Source of the DNA: Pseudomonadota bacterium
GTDB lineage: Bacteria; Pseudomonadota; Gammaproteobacteria; Ga0077536
Assembly (NCBI GenBank): GCA_018668255.1
Contig: JABISZ010000044.1
Span: 31,304 to 95,303, forward strand
Length of the DNA: 64,000 bases
Direction of reading: 5' to 3'
Part shown: one piece after another, positions 26,997 to 36,245 of the stretch
Layout of the letters: each line of letters opens with the position of its first letter
Numbering within the stretch: the stretch's first letter is position 1
Program-made: the position numbers and the translations under genes
The notes under the pieces: model-generated
The model's input: only the letters and a program-made list of their open reading frames with translations
Told to the model about the DNA's origin: nothing
Database searches by the model: none

Positions 26997-28505
26997 ATGT
27001 CGAATGAAAGCCTCCAGATAAAATCAAAAACTCAAGATACCATGCGTATTGCGATCGTTGGCGCCGGTTTTGCCGGTATTGGTATGGGAATTCAACTAAA
27101 AGCCGCTGGCTATAGGAACTTCACCATATATGAAAAATCGAAATCATTAGGAGGAACGTGGAGAGATAACACTTACCCCGGGTGTGCCTGCGATGTTGCC
27201 TCTCACTTATACTCGTTCTCATTCGAAAAGAACTCTGATTGGCCAAACGTATTTTCCAAGTCTAAGGATATTCTGCAATACCTAATTTACTGCGCAGAAA
27301 AATATAAAATCATTCCACACGTAAAGTTTGAAGAAGAAATCACCGAACTTCGATATAACCAAGAAACACTCGAGTGGACTTTGAACACTGCCTCAGATGA
27401 AAAAGAAATTTTTGATGCAATAATTAATGGAACCGGCCCGCTGAACAAGCCCTTTATCCCAAATATTGAAGGGCTAAACCAATTCAAGGGGGAGATGTTT
27501 CATTCGTCTGCATGGGAACATGACTCTGACTTAGTAGGAAAAACTGTTGCCTGCATAGGAACAGGCGCAAGTGCGATACAGTTCATCCCGGAAATTGTGG
27601 GTAAAGTAAAAAAACTTAACGTTTTTCAAAGGACACCAACCTGGCTCGTTCCAAGAATGGATAGATCTTACTCAACCATCACAAAAAAGCTCTTCAAGTA
27701 TATTCCAGGTATTAATTGGATTTACCGCACCTTCTTGTACTGGAGAAACGAATATTACGGAATGGCTATAATGGGATATCCTTTTTTTAATGCCATACTT
27801 CAAAAAGCCTCTCTTTTTTACCTACGTGTAAAAGTAAAAGATCCGTCTCTGAGACAGAAACTGACCCCAGAATATCAGATTGGTTGTAAAAGGATTAATA
27901 TTTCTGATGATTACTACTCTGCCTTACAGAGAACCCATAGTGAGCTAATCACCGAACCAATAGAATTGGTAACAAAAAATGGAGTTGTAACTTCCGATGG
28001 TAAAGAACACCCCTGCGATACCATTATTTTTGGGACCGGATTTAAAACGCAAGAGTTCTTGCAACCCATGAAAATATATGGATGCGACGATGTTGAACTT
28101 ACTGAATCTTGGGGAGAAAAAGCAAAATCTTTTATGGGGATCTCTATCTCCGGTTTTCCTAACTACTTTTTGTTACTTGGTCCTAATACCGGATTAGGAC
28201 ATAATTCTGTCGTCTTCATGATTGAGTCTCAAATAAAATATGTGATAGAAACGCTCAACTTCATGTCATCAAAAAATATTAAGGCCGTAGATGTTAAAGA
28301 AGAACACCAAGAAAAATTCTACTTAGCATCCCAAAAGAAACTAAAACGTTTATCTTGGGGTACGGGTTGCAATAGTTGGTATTTATCTAAAAATGGCGAG
28401 AATTTTACAATCTGGCCAGGGTTTTCCACTTCTTACTGGTGGAAGACTCTAAAGTTCCCAGTTAGCAAGTATTTATTACACAAAGCGAGAAAAATCAGTC
28501 AATAA
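26997..28505 (+). CDS. flavin-containing Baeyer-Villiger-type monooxygenase
   Basis: 502 residues, class B flavoprotein monooxygenase. FAD-binding GAGFAG (22-27), GGTWRDNTYPGCACDV after it, and the BVMO fingerprint F163-K-G165-EMF-H169-SSA-W173 (FxGxxxHxxxW) are present; the NADPH motif GTGASA follows near 190. The family inserts oxygen next to a carbonyl, or oxidises heteroatoms, using NADPH and O2. An ATG at codon 16 could be the true start, since the FAD fold begins right there, but AGGAAC precedes the first ATG. Followed 42 nt later by a DUF1330 gene. Substrate unknown. Confidence 0.88.
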   Translation: MSNESLQIKSKTQDTMRIAIVGAGFAGIGMGIQLKAAGYRNFTIYEKSKSLGGTWRDNTYPGCACDVASHLYSFSFEKNSDWPNVFSKSKDILQYLIYCAEKYKIIPHVKFEEEITELRYNQETLEWTLNTASDEKEIFDAIINGTGPLNKPFIPNIEGLNQFKGEMFHSSAWEHDSDLVGKTVACIGTGASAIQFIPEIVGKVKKLNVFQRTPTWLVPRMDRSYSTITKKLFKYIPGINWIYRTFLYWRNEYYGMAIMGYPFFNAILQKASLFYLRVKVKDPSLRQKLTPEYQIGCKRINISDDYYSALQRTHSELITEPIELVTKNGVVTSDGKEHPCDTIIFGTGFKTQEFLQPMKIYGCDDVELTESWGEKAKSFMGISISGFPNYFLLLGPNTGLGHNSVVFMIESQIKYVIETLNFMSSKNIKAVDVKEEHQEKFYLASQKKLKRLSWGTGCNSWYLSKNGENFTIWPGFSTSYWWKTLKFPVSKYLLHKARKISQ

Positions 28506-28547
28506 TTCTGCTACCTTTAAGGCTTATAAAAAAGGAATAAATAAATT

Positions 28548-28886
28548 ATGGCCATCATTGCAGTCGCTAACATAAAAATAGCAGATCTCGAACAGTATAA
28601 GAAAAGTGGCTATCTTGAGCAGGCGGGAAAAACCGCGACAATGTATGGAGGCACCTATATCGTGCGCGCTGGGGGAAGCTCGGTTATTGAAGGCTCGCCA
28701 AAGATAGAAAGAATCATAATGATTGAATTTGCTACTGAAGAGCGATTTCTGGATTGGTACAACTCAGAAGAATACGCTCCCTGGAAAAAAGTTCGCCACG
28801 CATTGGCTGAAAGTGATATGTTTATCATAGAGAAGCTTACTGACGAGCAGCAGAGTGACATTGCGCAAGGCACATCTCTTGAATAA
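28548..28886 (+). CDS. DUF1330 family protein
   Basis: 112 residues, dimeric alpha/beta-barrel fold. Recognisable pattern: a start strand IIAVANIKIADLEQYKKSGY, GGTYIVRAGG, and RIIMIEFATEERFLDWYNSEEYAPWKKVR, the typical DUF1330 ending. Members are small cytoplasmic proteins of unclear function that often accompany oxidoreductases. AAAAGGAATAAATAAATT precedes the ATG. It sits between a BVMO and a luciferase-like monooxygenase in the same direction (42 and 51 nt gaps), so an accessory role in that pathway is plausible but unproven. Confidence 0.85.
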   Translation: MAIIAVANIKIADLEQYKKSGYLEQAGKTATMYGGTYIVRAGGSSVIEGSPKIERIIMIEFATEERFLDWYNSEEYAPWKKVRHALAESDMFIIEKLTDEQQSDIAQGTSLE

Positions 28887-28937
28887 TTTTAACGAGTAGT
28901 GTTAACAAAACGAATTTAGATATGGGGAGAGAGGCTT

Positions 28938-30116
28938 ATGGCTCGCATGCGCTTTGGTGTATTTATACCGCCACATCACGTTCCGACTAATTACAATCCT
29001 ACTTATGCTTTACAACGCGATGTTGAAATAGTAAAGCTAATCGACGATATAGGTTATGACGAAGCTTGGTTTGGAGAGCATCACTCCGGAGGTGTTGAAT
29101 TAATTAACGACCCCATGATGTTTATCGCACATGTGGCTGGACTGACTAAGAATTTAAAACTAGGCACTGGAGTGGTCTCACTTCCCTATCATAATCCTTT
29201 ATGGGTAGCTGATAAATTAGCGTTACTCGATCATCTAACACGGGGTCGGGTAATGCTAGGTGTTGGGCCAGGAGCTCTCGCCACCGATGCCGCAATGATC
29301 GGGATCCGACCTGAAGAACAACGTGATGCCCTTGACTTCGATATGGATGTACTCATGCATTTGCTGACCAGCGATGAGCCTATTTCAGTAGAAACCTCAC
29401 GCTATAAACTTGTCGATGCTCGACTACAACTTGATTTTTACCAAGATCCTCATCCACCAATAGTAGCAGCCGCCGTGGTATCGCCCTCAGGACCAAGGAT
29501 AGCCGGAAAGCACGGGACTGGATTAATTTCTGTTGGAGCCACCATGAAAGCTGGGGTAGACGTGCTTGCCATGCATTGGGATGTAGTGGAAGAGCGTGCC
29601 AAAGAGTTTGGCCAAACCGTCAGTCGTGATAACTGGCGTGTAGTGGGCTTAATGCACTTAGCCGAGACACGCGAAAAAGCATTTGAGGATATCCGACATG
29701 GTTTTAAAGAATGGTGTGATTATCTACAAAACACAGCGGCCGCGCCTCAAATACAAGTCTCAGGAGACGACTTTGATGGTTATATAGACTGGATAACCAA
29801 TACCGGATCGGCAGTTATAGGCACGTATAAAGATGCTATAGAACATATTGAAAGCCTTGTTGAGCTGTCCAACGGCGGCTTCGGAAATTACTTATTGTTT
29901 GACCACAACTGGAGTAACTTCGCAAATAAGAAGCATCATTACGAGTTATTTTCTGAGTATGTCATTCCTCACTTCAAACGCACCAACGTTAGGATGAAAG
30001 CTAGCGAGGCAAGCATGCGTCAGGTCAGAGCTCCACTGGCTCAGGCTCAACAAGAAGCGATAAACGATTTTCGGCAGCGCCATGATGATGAGATGAAAAA
30101 AAAGAGAGGTAACTAA
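28938..30116 (+). CDS. LLM-class flavin-dependent monooxygenase (luciferase/limonene-monooxygenase-like)
   Basis: 392 residues, TIM barrel of the bacterial-luciferase superfamily. Typical features are RFGVFIPPHHVPTNYNP at the start, DEAWFGEHHSGG, LKLGTGVVSLPYHNPLWVADKLALLDHLTRGRVMLGVGPG, and the late GTYKDAIEHIESL. The HH in the GEHHSGG loop matches the limonene/alkane monooxygenase branch using FMNH2 rather than F420. A long charged helical tail ends KKKRGN. GGGGAGAGAGG gives a strong ribosome site. Likely needs a flavin reductase, not present beside it. Probably co-transcribed with the BVMO and DUF1330 genes. Confidence 0.88.
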   Translation: MARMRFGVFIPPHHVPTNYNPTYALQRDVEIVKLIDDIGYDEAWFGEHHSGGVELINDPMMFIAHVAGLTKNLKLGTGVVSLPYHNPLWVADKLALLDHLTRGRVMLGVGPGALATDAAMIGIRPEEQRDALDFDMDVLMHLLTSDEPISVETSRYKLVDARLQLDFYQDPHPPIVAAAVVSPSGPRIAGKHGTGLISVGATMKAGVDVLAMHWDVVEERAKEFGQTVSRDNWRVVGLMHLAETREKAFEDIRHGFKEWCDYLQNTAAAPQIQVSGDDFDGYIDWITNTGSAVIGTYKDAIEHIESLVELSNGGFGNYLLFDHNWSNFANKKHHYELFSEYVIPHFKRTNVRMKASEASMRQVRAPLAQAQQEAINDFRQRHDDEMKKKRGN

Positions 30117-30120
30117 AAGA

Positions 30121-30144
30121 GTTTATTATTCATTCTTAATAAAC
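30121..30144. repeat. AT-rich inverted repeat after the LLM gene
   Basis: GTTTATTA (30121-30128) and TAATAAAC (30137-30144) form an 8-bp perfect stem with an 8-nt loop, 5 nt after the LLM gene stop and before the convergent esterase. No proper U-tract follows, so it is at best a weak terminator. Confidence 0.4.
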
Positions 30145-30212
30145 CCCTTTCAATGGCCAAGGCTGCTGAAAAGCTCACTACAATATCTCTCTTTTTTTCT
30201 CATCTACAAGTT

Positions 30213-31121
30213 TTAGGAAAGACCCAATTTTGGACGCACCCAATCTGCAAGACGAGATATAGCCTCATCGGCCTCTGGGGCATTGCCTGCCATAAACTGA
30301 AACACATGCTGCATCTCAGGAAAGACATCGCAACGATACTCCACTCCCGACTCCTCTAGTTTTTTCGCCACCCGAAGCGAATCGTCTAAAATGGCTTCGT
30401 ATCCACCTACTTGTATATAGGTAGGAGGAAAATCTGTAAAGTCGGCATGGATCGGATTGACTAATGGATCTCTAGGAGAGCAATCTCCAATATACATCTG
30501 ACTCATAGACAAAGAGACTTCTCGGCTTATCAGACGCTCAACCTCAGCGTTACTCTCAAATGATTTTCCAGTCGCTTCCATGTCATACCAAGGACTGAGC
30601 GGAATAACTGCGGCAGGCAACTCAACCCCGCTATCGCGCGCATGCAGGACGACAGCCGTACACAAATTTCCACCGGCGGAATCTCCTACTGTTGCGATCG
30701 AACTTGCATCTATACCTTGCTGTAAAAGCCACTTATAAGCTTTCAAGCCTTCGTCAATCTGAGAAGGATGCGTGTGCTCTGGCGCACGCGCATAATCTAT
30801 TACAAGAGCACGACACCCAACGGCCTTAGCAATATGAGCAAACATTTTACGATGTGAAAACCGAGTACCTGTCACACACCCTCCACCATGGAAACACAGA
30901 AGAACATGACTCTCACTGCAGCCATGAGGCACTAACCAAAGGCTTGGCATCCCGTCTACATCGACGTCCAAGTAATCAACCCCACCAGGATCTCTCGCAA
31001 GATCACCACATTCTTCAATCAAATCTCGCAACTCATCAAGTTCCATATCAGGTTTTTCTGACATTCTTGCTACAAAACTGTCAAAAAGCACTTCTATCGC
31101 TTCAGCTTTTTTACTTCTCAT
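30213..31121 (-). CDS. alpha/beta hydrolase, hormone-sensitive-lipase (family IV) type
   Basis: 302 residues. The oxyanion motif HGGG is at 78-81, the nucleophile S148 lies in VGDSAGGN, and the late PTYIQVGGYEAILDDSL and FPEMQHVFQF carry the Asp and His of the triad. Family IV esterases hydrolyse short and medium acyl esters or lactones in the cytoplasm. Next to two BVMOs, which make esters and lactones, ring-opening or ester hydrolysis is a reasonable inference. Convergent with the LLM gene. No clear ribosome site before the ATG. Confidence 0.88.
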   Translation of the reverse strand: MRSKKAEAIEVLFDSFVARMSEKPDMELDELRDLIEECGDLARDPGGVDYLDVDVDGMPSLWLVPHGCSESHVLLCFHGGGCVTGTRFSHRKMFAHIAKAVGCRALVIDYARAPEHTHPSQIDEGLKAYKWLLQQGIDASSIATVGDSAGGNLCTAVVLHARDSGVELPAAVIPLSPWYDMEATGKSFESNAEVERLISREVSLSMSQMYIGDCSPRDPLVNPIHADFTDFPPTYIQVGGYEAILDDSLRVAKKLEESGVEYRCDVFPEMQHVFQFMAGNAPEADEAISRLADWVRPKLGLS

Positions 31122-31321
31122 GAAAAACTCCCCAAAATATTTTTTATATTTTCAATATCTTTTGTAACTTAGCCACTGTTAGAACACAACATATTTCTAT
31201 CTAGAAACCATCTATCGCCTTATTTAAGTCGACCTTTACATTCGACGGTGCACTCGACATTATCAATATATTAAGTAAAATAAACGTTCATTTAAATTAA
31301 AAACTTTTTAAGGATTCATTC

Positions 31322-31603
31322 ATGGCACAAGCTACTGCAAGACATATCCTCGTGGACAGTGTTGAAAAATGCGCTGCTCTTAAAGAAGAAATAACTAACG
31401 GCAGTGACTTTGCTGATGTTGCTAAAGCTAACTCTAGTTGTCCGTCGTCTGCCAAAGGCGGAGATCTCGGATCTTTCGGACCAGGAATGATGGTCCCAGA
31501 GTTTGACGCAGTAGTTTTTAGCGGTGCGATAGGAGAGGTTCATGGCCCGGTTCAAACACAGTTTGGTTTCCACCTCCTAGAGATCACTAGTCGTACCGAG
31601 TGA
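31322..31603 (+). CDS. parvulin-type peptidyl-prolyl cis-trans isomerase (PpiC family)
   Basis: 93 residues, a stand-alone parvulin domain. ATARHILVDSVEKCAALKEEI at the start, DFADVAKANSSCPSSAKGGDLGSFGPGMMVPEFDAVVF in the middle and VQTQFGFHLLEI at the end match PpiC nearly throughout, with the conserved histidines H8 and H86. No signal peptide, so cytoplasmic. It catalyses prolyl isomerisation during protein folding. AAGGA lies 7 nt before the ATG, preceded by a 200-nt AT-rich intergenic stretch without other visible features. Not obviously part of the oxidative region's pathway. Confidence 0.92.
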   Translation: MAQATARHILVDSVEKCAALKEEITNGSDFADVAKANSSCPSSAKGGDLGSFGPGMMVPEFDAVVFSGAIGEVHGPVQTQFGFHLLEITSRTE

Positions 31604-31714
31604 TTATTCTCAATAACTGAGACAATCGCTACGAGTGAAGCGGTAACAAACTACTAAGCAAGCTCAGGAATCGCCCTGATAATTATGAGTGTGCCTGATT
31701 AGGACAGAAATACT

Positions 31715-33331
31715 ATGTCTGATGCATCTAAAGAAAAAGAATTCGAAATAGTCATCGTTGGAGCTGGATTTTCTGGAGTGTATCAACTCTATCGTTTGCG
31801 CGAAGAAGGCTTCAACGTGCGCCTGGTTGAAGCCGGCGCTGGGATTGGTGGTATCTGGCATTGGAATTGTTATCCAGGGGCGCGAGTAGATACCCATTGC
31901 CAGATCTATCAGTTCTCTAAAAAAGAGCTATGGAATAATTGGAGTTGGAGCGAGCGGTTCCCCGGTTGGGAAGAAATGAGGCGATATTTCGATTATGTAG
32001 ATGAAAAGCTTGATCTAAGTAAAGATGTCGATCTGAATACTCGAGTTACTGGCGCAGAATTCAACGAAAGCACAAACGAATGGTCACTCAAAACTGATGC
32101 AGGAGGTGTTTACCGCTCAAAATTTGTTGTCCTGTGCACTGGTTTTGCGTCAAAACCTTATATGCCAGATGTACAAGGAATAGACACTTTTAAAGGAGAA
32201 CTGCATCATACCGCAGCTTGGCCGCAGACAGGGATCGACTTTACGGGGAAAAGAGTAGGCGTAATCGGAACTGGAGCGAGTGGAATTCAAGTTGCGCAAG
32301 AGGCGTCAAAGGTAGCCTCTCACGTTACAGTGTTCCAACGTACCCCGAATTTGTATCTACCTATGGGACAAGCTTCCTATTCCGAAGCCGATAATGTTGC
32401 CATGAAGGAAGAACTTCCCGCCCGCTTTAAGAAAAGGGGTGAGACGTTTGGGGGCTTCGATATGGATCTAATAGCTGTTTCTGGCTTGGACGTAAGCGAC
32501 GAAGAACGAGAAGAGACATACGAAAGACTGTGGGAAGCTGGTGGATTTAATTTTTGGCTGGGAAGCTACCACGACATTTTCTCTAATGAAACTGTCAACA
32601 GGACTGCTTATGATTTCTGGCTAAAAAAAACCAGAGCACGTATCACCGATCCGGTTTTAGCAGAAAAACTTGCTCCTACTGAGCCGCCACATCCTTATGG
32701 AGTTAAGAGACCATCACTAGAGCAATGGTATTTTGATATTTTCAATCACGACAATGCGACTTTAGTGTCACTAAAAGAAGAACCACTGAAAAAAATAACC
32801 GAAGCCGGAGTCGAAACACAAGAAGCATCCTATGATTTCGACATTATCGCTTTTGCAACAGGATTTGATGCCGTCACTGGCGGGCTTACCTCAATTAACC
32901 TAACCGGCACAAATGGAGTATCACTAAAAGAAAAATGGGCCATAGGAGTTAGAACACACCTCGGTCTGGCCACGGCATCTTTTCCAAACGTCCTTATCGG
33001 CTATGGTCCTCAGGCACCGACCGGTTTCTGTAATGGGCCATCAAGTGCCGAGTACCAAGGTGAATGTATCATAGAAATGCTCTGCCATATTCGAGAAAAA
33101 GACTATGCTCGCGTTGAAGCAGATAAAGATGCGGAAGAAAGCTGGCGTAACCAGGTATTAGAGCTCGCTGCGGGGACACTTTTCCCGAAGGCAGACTCAT
33201 GGTATATGGGCGCTAACGTGCCTGGGAAACCAAAAGAAATGTTGATGTACCCCGGTGGATTGCCCGCATACCTAGAAGCGTTCAGAAACTGTGCAAACGA
33301 CGGTTACCAGGGCTTTAACTTTACCAAATGA
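31715..33331 (+). CDS. cyclohexanone/phenylacetone-type Baeyer-Villiger monooxygenase
   Basis: 538 residues, type I BVMO. FAD motif GAGFSG (16-21), GGIWHWNCYPGARVDTHC (45-62), the fingerprint F159-K-G161-ELH-H165-TAA-W169 followed by P, and the NADPH motif GTGASG near 185 are all intact. It resembles the cyclohexanone/steroid group more closely than the enzyme at 26997, which lacks the YPGARVDTHC form. It converts a ketone to an ester or lactone with NADPH and O2. Preceded by AGGA; followed by a convergent unknown gene. Substrate unresolved. Confidence 0.92.
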   Translation: MSDASKEKEFEIVIVGAGFSGVYQLYRLREEGFNVRLVEAGAGIGGIWHWNCYPGARVDTHCQIYQFSKKELWNNWSWSERFPGWEEMRRYFDYVDEKLDLSKDVDLNTRVTGAEFNESTNEWSLKTDAGGVYRSKFVVLCTGFASKPYMPDVQGIDTFKGELHHTAAWPQTGIDFTGKRVGVIGTGASGIQVAQEASKVASHVTVFQRTPNLYLPMGQASYSEADNVAMKEELPARFKKRGETFGGFDMDLIAVSGLDVSDEEREETYERLWEAGGFNFWLGSYHDIFSNETVNRTAYDFWLKKTRARITDPVLAEKLAPTEPPHPYGVKRPSLEQWYFDIFNHDNATLVSLKEEPLKKITEAGVETQEASYDFDIIAFATGFDAVTGGLTSINLTGTNGVSLKEKWAIGVRTHLGLATASFPNVLIGYGPQAPTGFCNGPSSAEYQGECIIEMLCHIREKDYARVEADKDAEESWRNQVLELAAGTLFPKADSWYMGANVPGKPKEMLMYPGGLPAYLEAFRNCANDGYQGFNFTK

Positions 33332-33397
33332 GCACTTAGAAACGGATAACCCAGCTCCCAGAGAACTGAACTGGGCTTACCCAAAAATAAAAACTCG

Positions 33398-34090
33398 TTA
33401 CTTTACATACACCGTCTCACACGATCCGCCCACCGAATGAATGAGCTTTCGCTTAGACTTAACCGATCGGTAAGGTCTTTTAGCCCACCTTTCTTCTGTA
33501 AGCGCATCAAAAGCCTCTCCAAGCCTTCTGGAATTGGGAGCAACAACCGATACCCTACCCATTCCAGTCGTACGACCCGAAAGTCCACGAAATACACTAA
33601 TTCCGATATCCTCAAAACCATTCTTATGAAAAGCCTTTTCCATGCCGCTAATAGCCGTCACAAATGCCTCCATGTTTTTAGTCCTTACCAAGGTACTCCA
33701 TATAGCGTGTTTTTCTCCAGCTTTTAATACTAGAGTCGACTGCGCTTTCACAACACTGAATAATTGCTTAGCTCTAACCTCGCGACCCGATTTTAACTTC
33801 GCTAACTCTGTCTTAAGCGTCTCGTTTCCTGGTAGGCCATGCAATGCAGATGCCAAAGTATCAGTAAGCATATAAACGTAAAGATCTTTATCTTTTACCG
33901 CGCCAACATGAGGCGTGCACACACCGACGACATGCGCTCCAAGCGATTTTCCGACGACAGGTCCGCTATCTCTTAGCCAATCGTGGTAGGCGACATGGTC
34001 TGCAGTGTTAATTGTGTATACATTCATAGCAGGTGTCGCATTGGCAGCCCAAGACACAATAAGAAACATTGTTGTGACAATAAATTTCAT
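33398..34090 (-). CDS. exported protein of unknown function, probable tandem ferredoxin-like repeats
   Basis: 230 residues with a Sec signal peptide (MKFIVTTMFLIVSWAANA, cleavage after ANA). Two halves show a similar order of strand, helix, strand: MNVYTINTADHVAYHDWLRD...DLYVYMLTD and HAIWSTLVRTKNMEAFVTAI...RVSVVAPNSRRLGEAFDAL. This suggests two dimeric-alpha/beta-barrel-like units in the periplasm; that is inference from pattern only. Two cysteines (near residues 58 and 226) could form a disulfide. AGAGGA precedes the ATG. No family recognised. Confidence 0.7.
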   Translation of the reverse strand: MKFIVTTMFLIVSWAANATPAMNVYTINTADHVAYHDWLRDSGPVVGKSLGAHVVGVCTPHVGAVKDKDLYVYMLTDTLASALHGLPGNETLKTELAKLKSGREVRAKQLFSVVKAQSTLVLKAGEKHAIWSTLVRTKNMEAFVTAISGMEKAFHKNGFEDIGISVFRGLSGRTTGMGRVSVVAPNSRRLGEAFDALTEERWAKRPYRSVKSKRKLIHSVGGSCETVYVK

Positions 34091-34239
34091 AGGTAATTCC
34101 TCTAAAGTAAATATAGCACTCGGTCAATTAAAAATTACGGAACTGTCGATCGAGCAAAGCAGTTCCAACTGCTCACATCATAAACGCATGCCGATATATA
34201 CATAATTAAAAATTTGTCATTACTAATTAGTCATGAAGC

Positions 34240-35145
34240 TCACAGTCCTCCAAAGCGTTTAAAAAAACCTCGACTGGGTCTGGAAAACTCTCCCTCATAA
34301 TGCACAAATTGTTCTTGGATATACTCGAGGCTGTTTTCACTTAACTGCCTGTAGAGCGCCCCTGTTATAGTGATGGCAAGATGTCCAGGCCAAGCTCTTG
34401 GGAGAATTTCGTGTGGCAAATCGGCGACTTTAAGCAGAATCCGTCGGTACTCGTGTATAAGTAAAATCCGAAAAATAAAAGAATCTTCAGGCGTGAGATC
34501 CCCAGGATTAGGAATACTGTTAGAAAGACTCGAGAAATCCTGTATGAATGAGTTATAGCCTATCGACACCTTATCTAATTCCCACGCACTCTTCACTAAT
34601 TTTTTAGGAATCAAATCATCTTTTAGACTAGCCTGCCAATGCGTCACATATCTAGCTGCCTTAAATTCCTGTATTAGATTTTTTAGTGCTGCTGTGTCTG
34701 TCCTTGGATGCGCAAATGCGCCATTTACTAGCACTCCAAAGCCAAGCCATTTGAGCTGTCGCACAAACTCTTCATACGCAAAGAAATCCTCTTTCTTACA
34801 AATAAGAATTGTCCATGACTTGTCCCATGATGGTTCGCCAGAGGAATATATTTGACGAGAGGCTTTATTGTAGTCTTGCTCTCCGGCTGCACTTAGTCTG
34901 TAGTAGCTTCGTCGCCCTATTCGCTCTGACTGCAACCAATCATTTTGACTTAATCGAGAAACAGCCGTCCTAACTTGCCGTGCATTTAATCCAAATTTCT
35001 CTAGCACCTGAATCAAACTGCCCATCCATACTGATCCACCGTGTTGAGATATACAGTCGCCAAACACTGTGATCGCAAGGGATCCTGCTCTCAACACTCG
35101 AGTCCTTAGGAAGGACTCTACTGAAGTCAGCCTCGGTTTATTCAT
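34240..35145 (-). CDS. paaX: PaaX-type transcriptional repressor
   Basis: 301 residues, PaaX length. The N-terminal winged helix (LAITVFGDCISQHGGSVWMGSLIQVLEKFGLNARQVRTAVSRLSQNDWL) is the family signature, followed by GRRSYYRLSAAGEQ and PSWDKSWTILI. PaaX in E. coli represses the phenylacetate regulon until phenylacetyl-CoA binds. The gene is the last of the leftward paa run, 8 nt after paaE, so it is probably autoregulated with the operon. The operator has not been identified with certainty; see the inverted repeat near 38776. Confidence 0.9.
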   Translation of the reverse strand: MNKPRLTSVESFLRTRVLRAGSLAITVFGDCISQHGGSVWMGSLIQVLEKFGLNARQVRTAVSRLSQNDWLQSERIGRRSYYRLSAAGEQDYNKASRQIYSSGEPSWDKSWTILICKKEDFFAYEEFVRQLKWLGFGVLVNGAFAHPRTDTAALKNLIQEFKAARYVTHWQASLKDDLIPKKLVKSAWELDKVSIGYNSFIQDFSSLSNSIPNPGDLTPEDSFIFRILLIHEYRRILLKVADLPHEILPRAWPGHLAITITGALYRQLSENSLEYIQEQFVHYEGEFSRPSRGFFKRFGGL

Positions 35146-35153
35146 CCACAGCT

Positions 35154-36245
35154 TTATAGCGCACGATCAAAATCAATCTGCACATTCTCAGAAACTGGTT
35201 GAGCCTGACAAGAAAGAATATAACCATCAGCTATTTCTTCGGGTAATAGCGCATGATGCGCTGCCATGCTCACCTCGCCTTTGACAAGTTTGGCACGACA
35301 AGTACCACAGACCCCTCCTTTACATGCAAAAGGAAGGTCAACGCCTTCTAGAAGAGCTTGATCAAGAACGCTTCGTCCGTTTCTATTCATATCGAACTTC
35401 ACTTTTCGCCCATCTAAAATGACCGCTACTCGTGAAATACTTTCTTCTCCTGAAATATTAGAGGCAACACGGTCTACTTTACTCTCTAGACGGGGTGAGC
35501 TCGAGACGAATAATTCAAGTTTAATTTTCTTTTTAGCAATACCATCAGACACAAGATTTTCTAACAATTGATTAGTCATCGTCTCTGGACCACAAAGAAA
35601 AACTTCATCCATGGCGGCCATATCAAAAAGAGCGGGCGTCATGGAACTCAATTTTTCATAAGTAATCCGTCCATGTAGCAGAGGGATTTCTCTCGACTCT
35701 TGGCTTAATATATGGACTAACTGCAACCGTTCTAGATATTGATTCTTAAGTTGTTCCAACTTATTTCTGAACAGGATACTTGAAACCCGTTGGTTGCCAT
35801 AGACTAAGGTAACGGTGCTCTGTCGCTCTCCATCAAGAATAGATCTAATAATTGACATAATAGGAGTGATACCGCTTCCCGCAGCCACACAAAGATATCT
35901 CTTTATATCTTTGTTATCTTGCTCGTAAATGAATTTCCCGGCAGGAGGACTCACCTCAATACTATCTCCGATCTTTAATGCCTCATTGACCCAAGAAGAA
36001 AAGACCCCATCCTTTAACTTTTTTACAGCAACAGAGATATATGCATCATTATCCGTGCTGCAGATCGAATAGCATCGCCGGACATCTTCACCCTTTATCT
36101 CGCGCCTGAGAGTCAGGTACTGTCCAGGCTTAAAGTGATACTTCTCACGAAGCGAGTCTGGTACTCGCAGCTCGATAGTAACCGCATCCTCAATCTCCCG
36201 ATGAATAGCAACAACGGGCAGTTTATTAAAAGCTCCTAGTGACAT
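35154..36245 (-). CDS. paaE: phenylacetyl-CoA 1,2-epoxidase reductase subunit PaaE
   Basis: 363 residues. FAD/NAD(P)H oxidoreductase domains come first (FKPGQYLTLR, RRCYSIC, AAGSGITPIMS, LCGPETM), then a C-terminal plant-type [2Fe-2S] domain with C308, C313, C316 and C346. It passes electrons from NADPH to the PaaA di-iron site. The gene overlaps paaD by 10 nt. Domain order and length match E. coli PaaE (356 aa). Cytoplasmic. Confidence 0.95.
   Translation of the reverse strand: MSLGAFNKLPVVAIHREIEDAVTIELRVPDSLREKYHFKPGQYLTLRREIKGEDVRRCYSICSTDNDAYISVAVKKLKDGVFSSWVNEALKIGDSIEVSPPAGKFIYEQDNKDIKRYLCVAAGSGITPIMSIIRSILDGERQSTVTLVYGNQRVSSILFRNKLEQLKNQYLERLQLVHILSQESREIPLLHGRITYEKLSSMTPALFDMAAMDEVFLCGPETMTNQLLENLVSDGIAKKKIKLELFVSSSPRLESKVDRVASNISGEESISRVAVILDGRKVKFDMNRNGRSVLDQALLEGVDLPFACKGGVCGTCRAKLVKGEVSMAAHHALLPEEIADGYILSCQAQPVSENVQIDFDRAL

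Noticed and set aside
26839..27027. Longer N-terminus for the secreted unknown protein
   Set aside because: It would place 63 residues before a normal signal peptide and lacks a ribosome site; ATG 26838 has GGGGAG upstream.
28938..30116. Possibility that the LLM protein is F420-dependent
   Set aside because: The GEHHSGG loop and overall pattern fit the FMN-type monooxygenases; nothing in the window makes F420.
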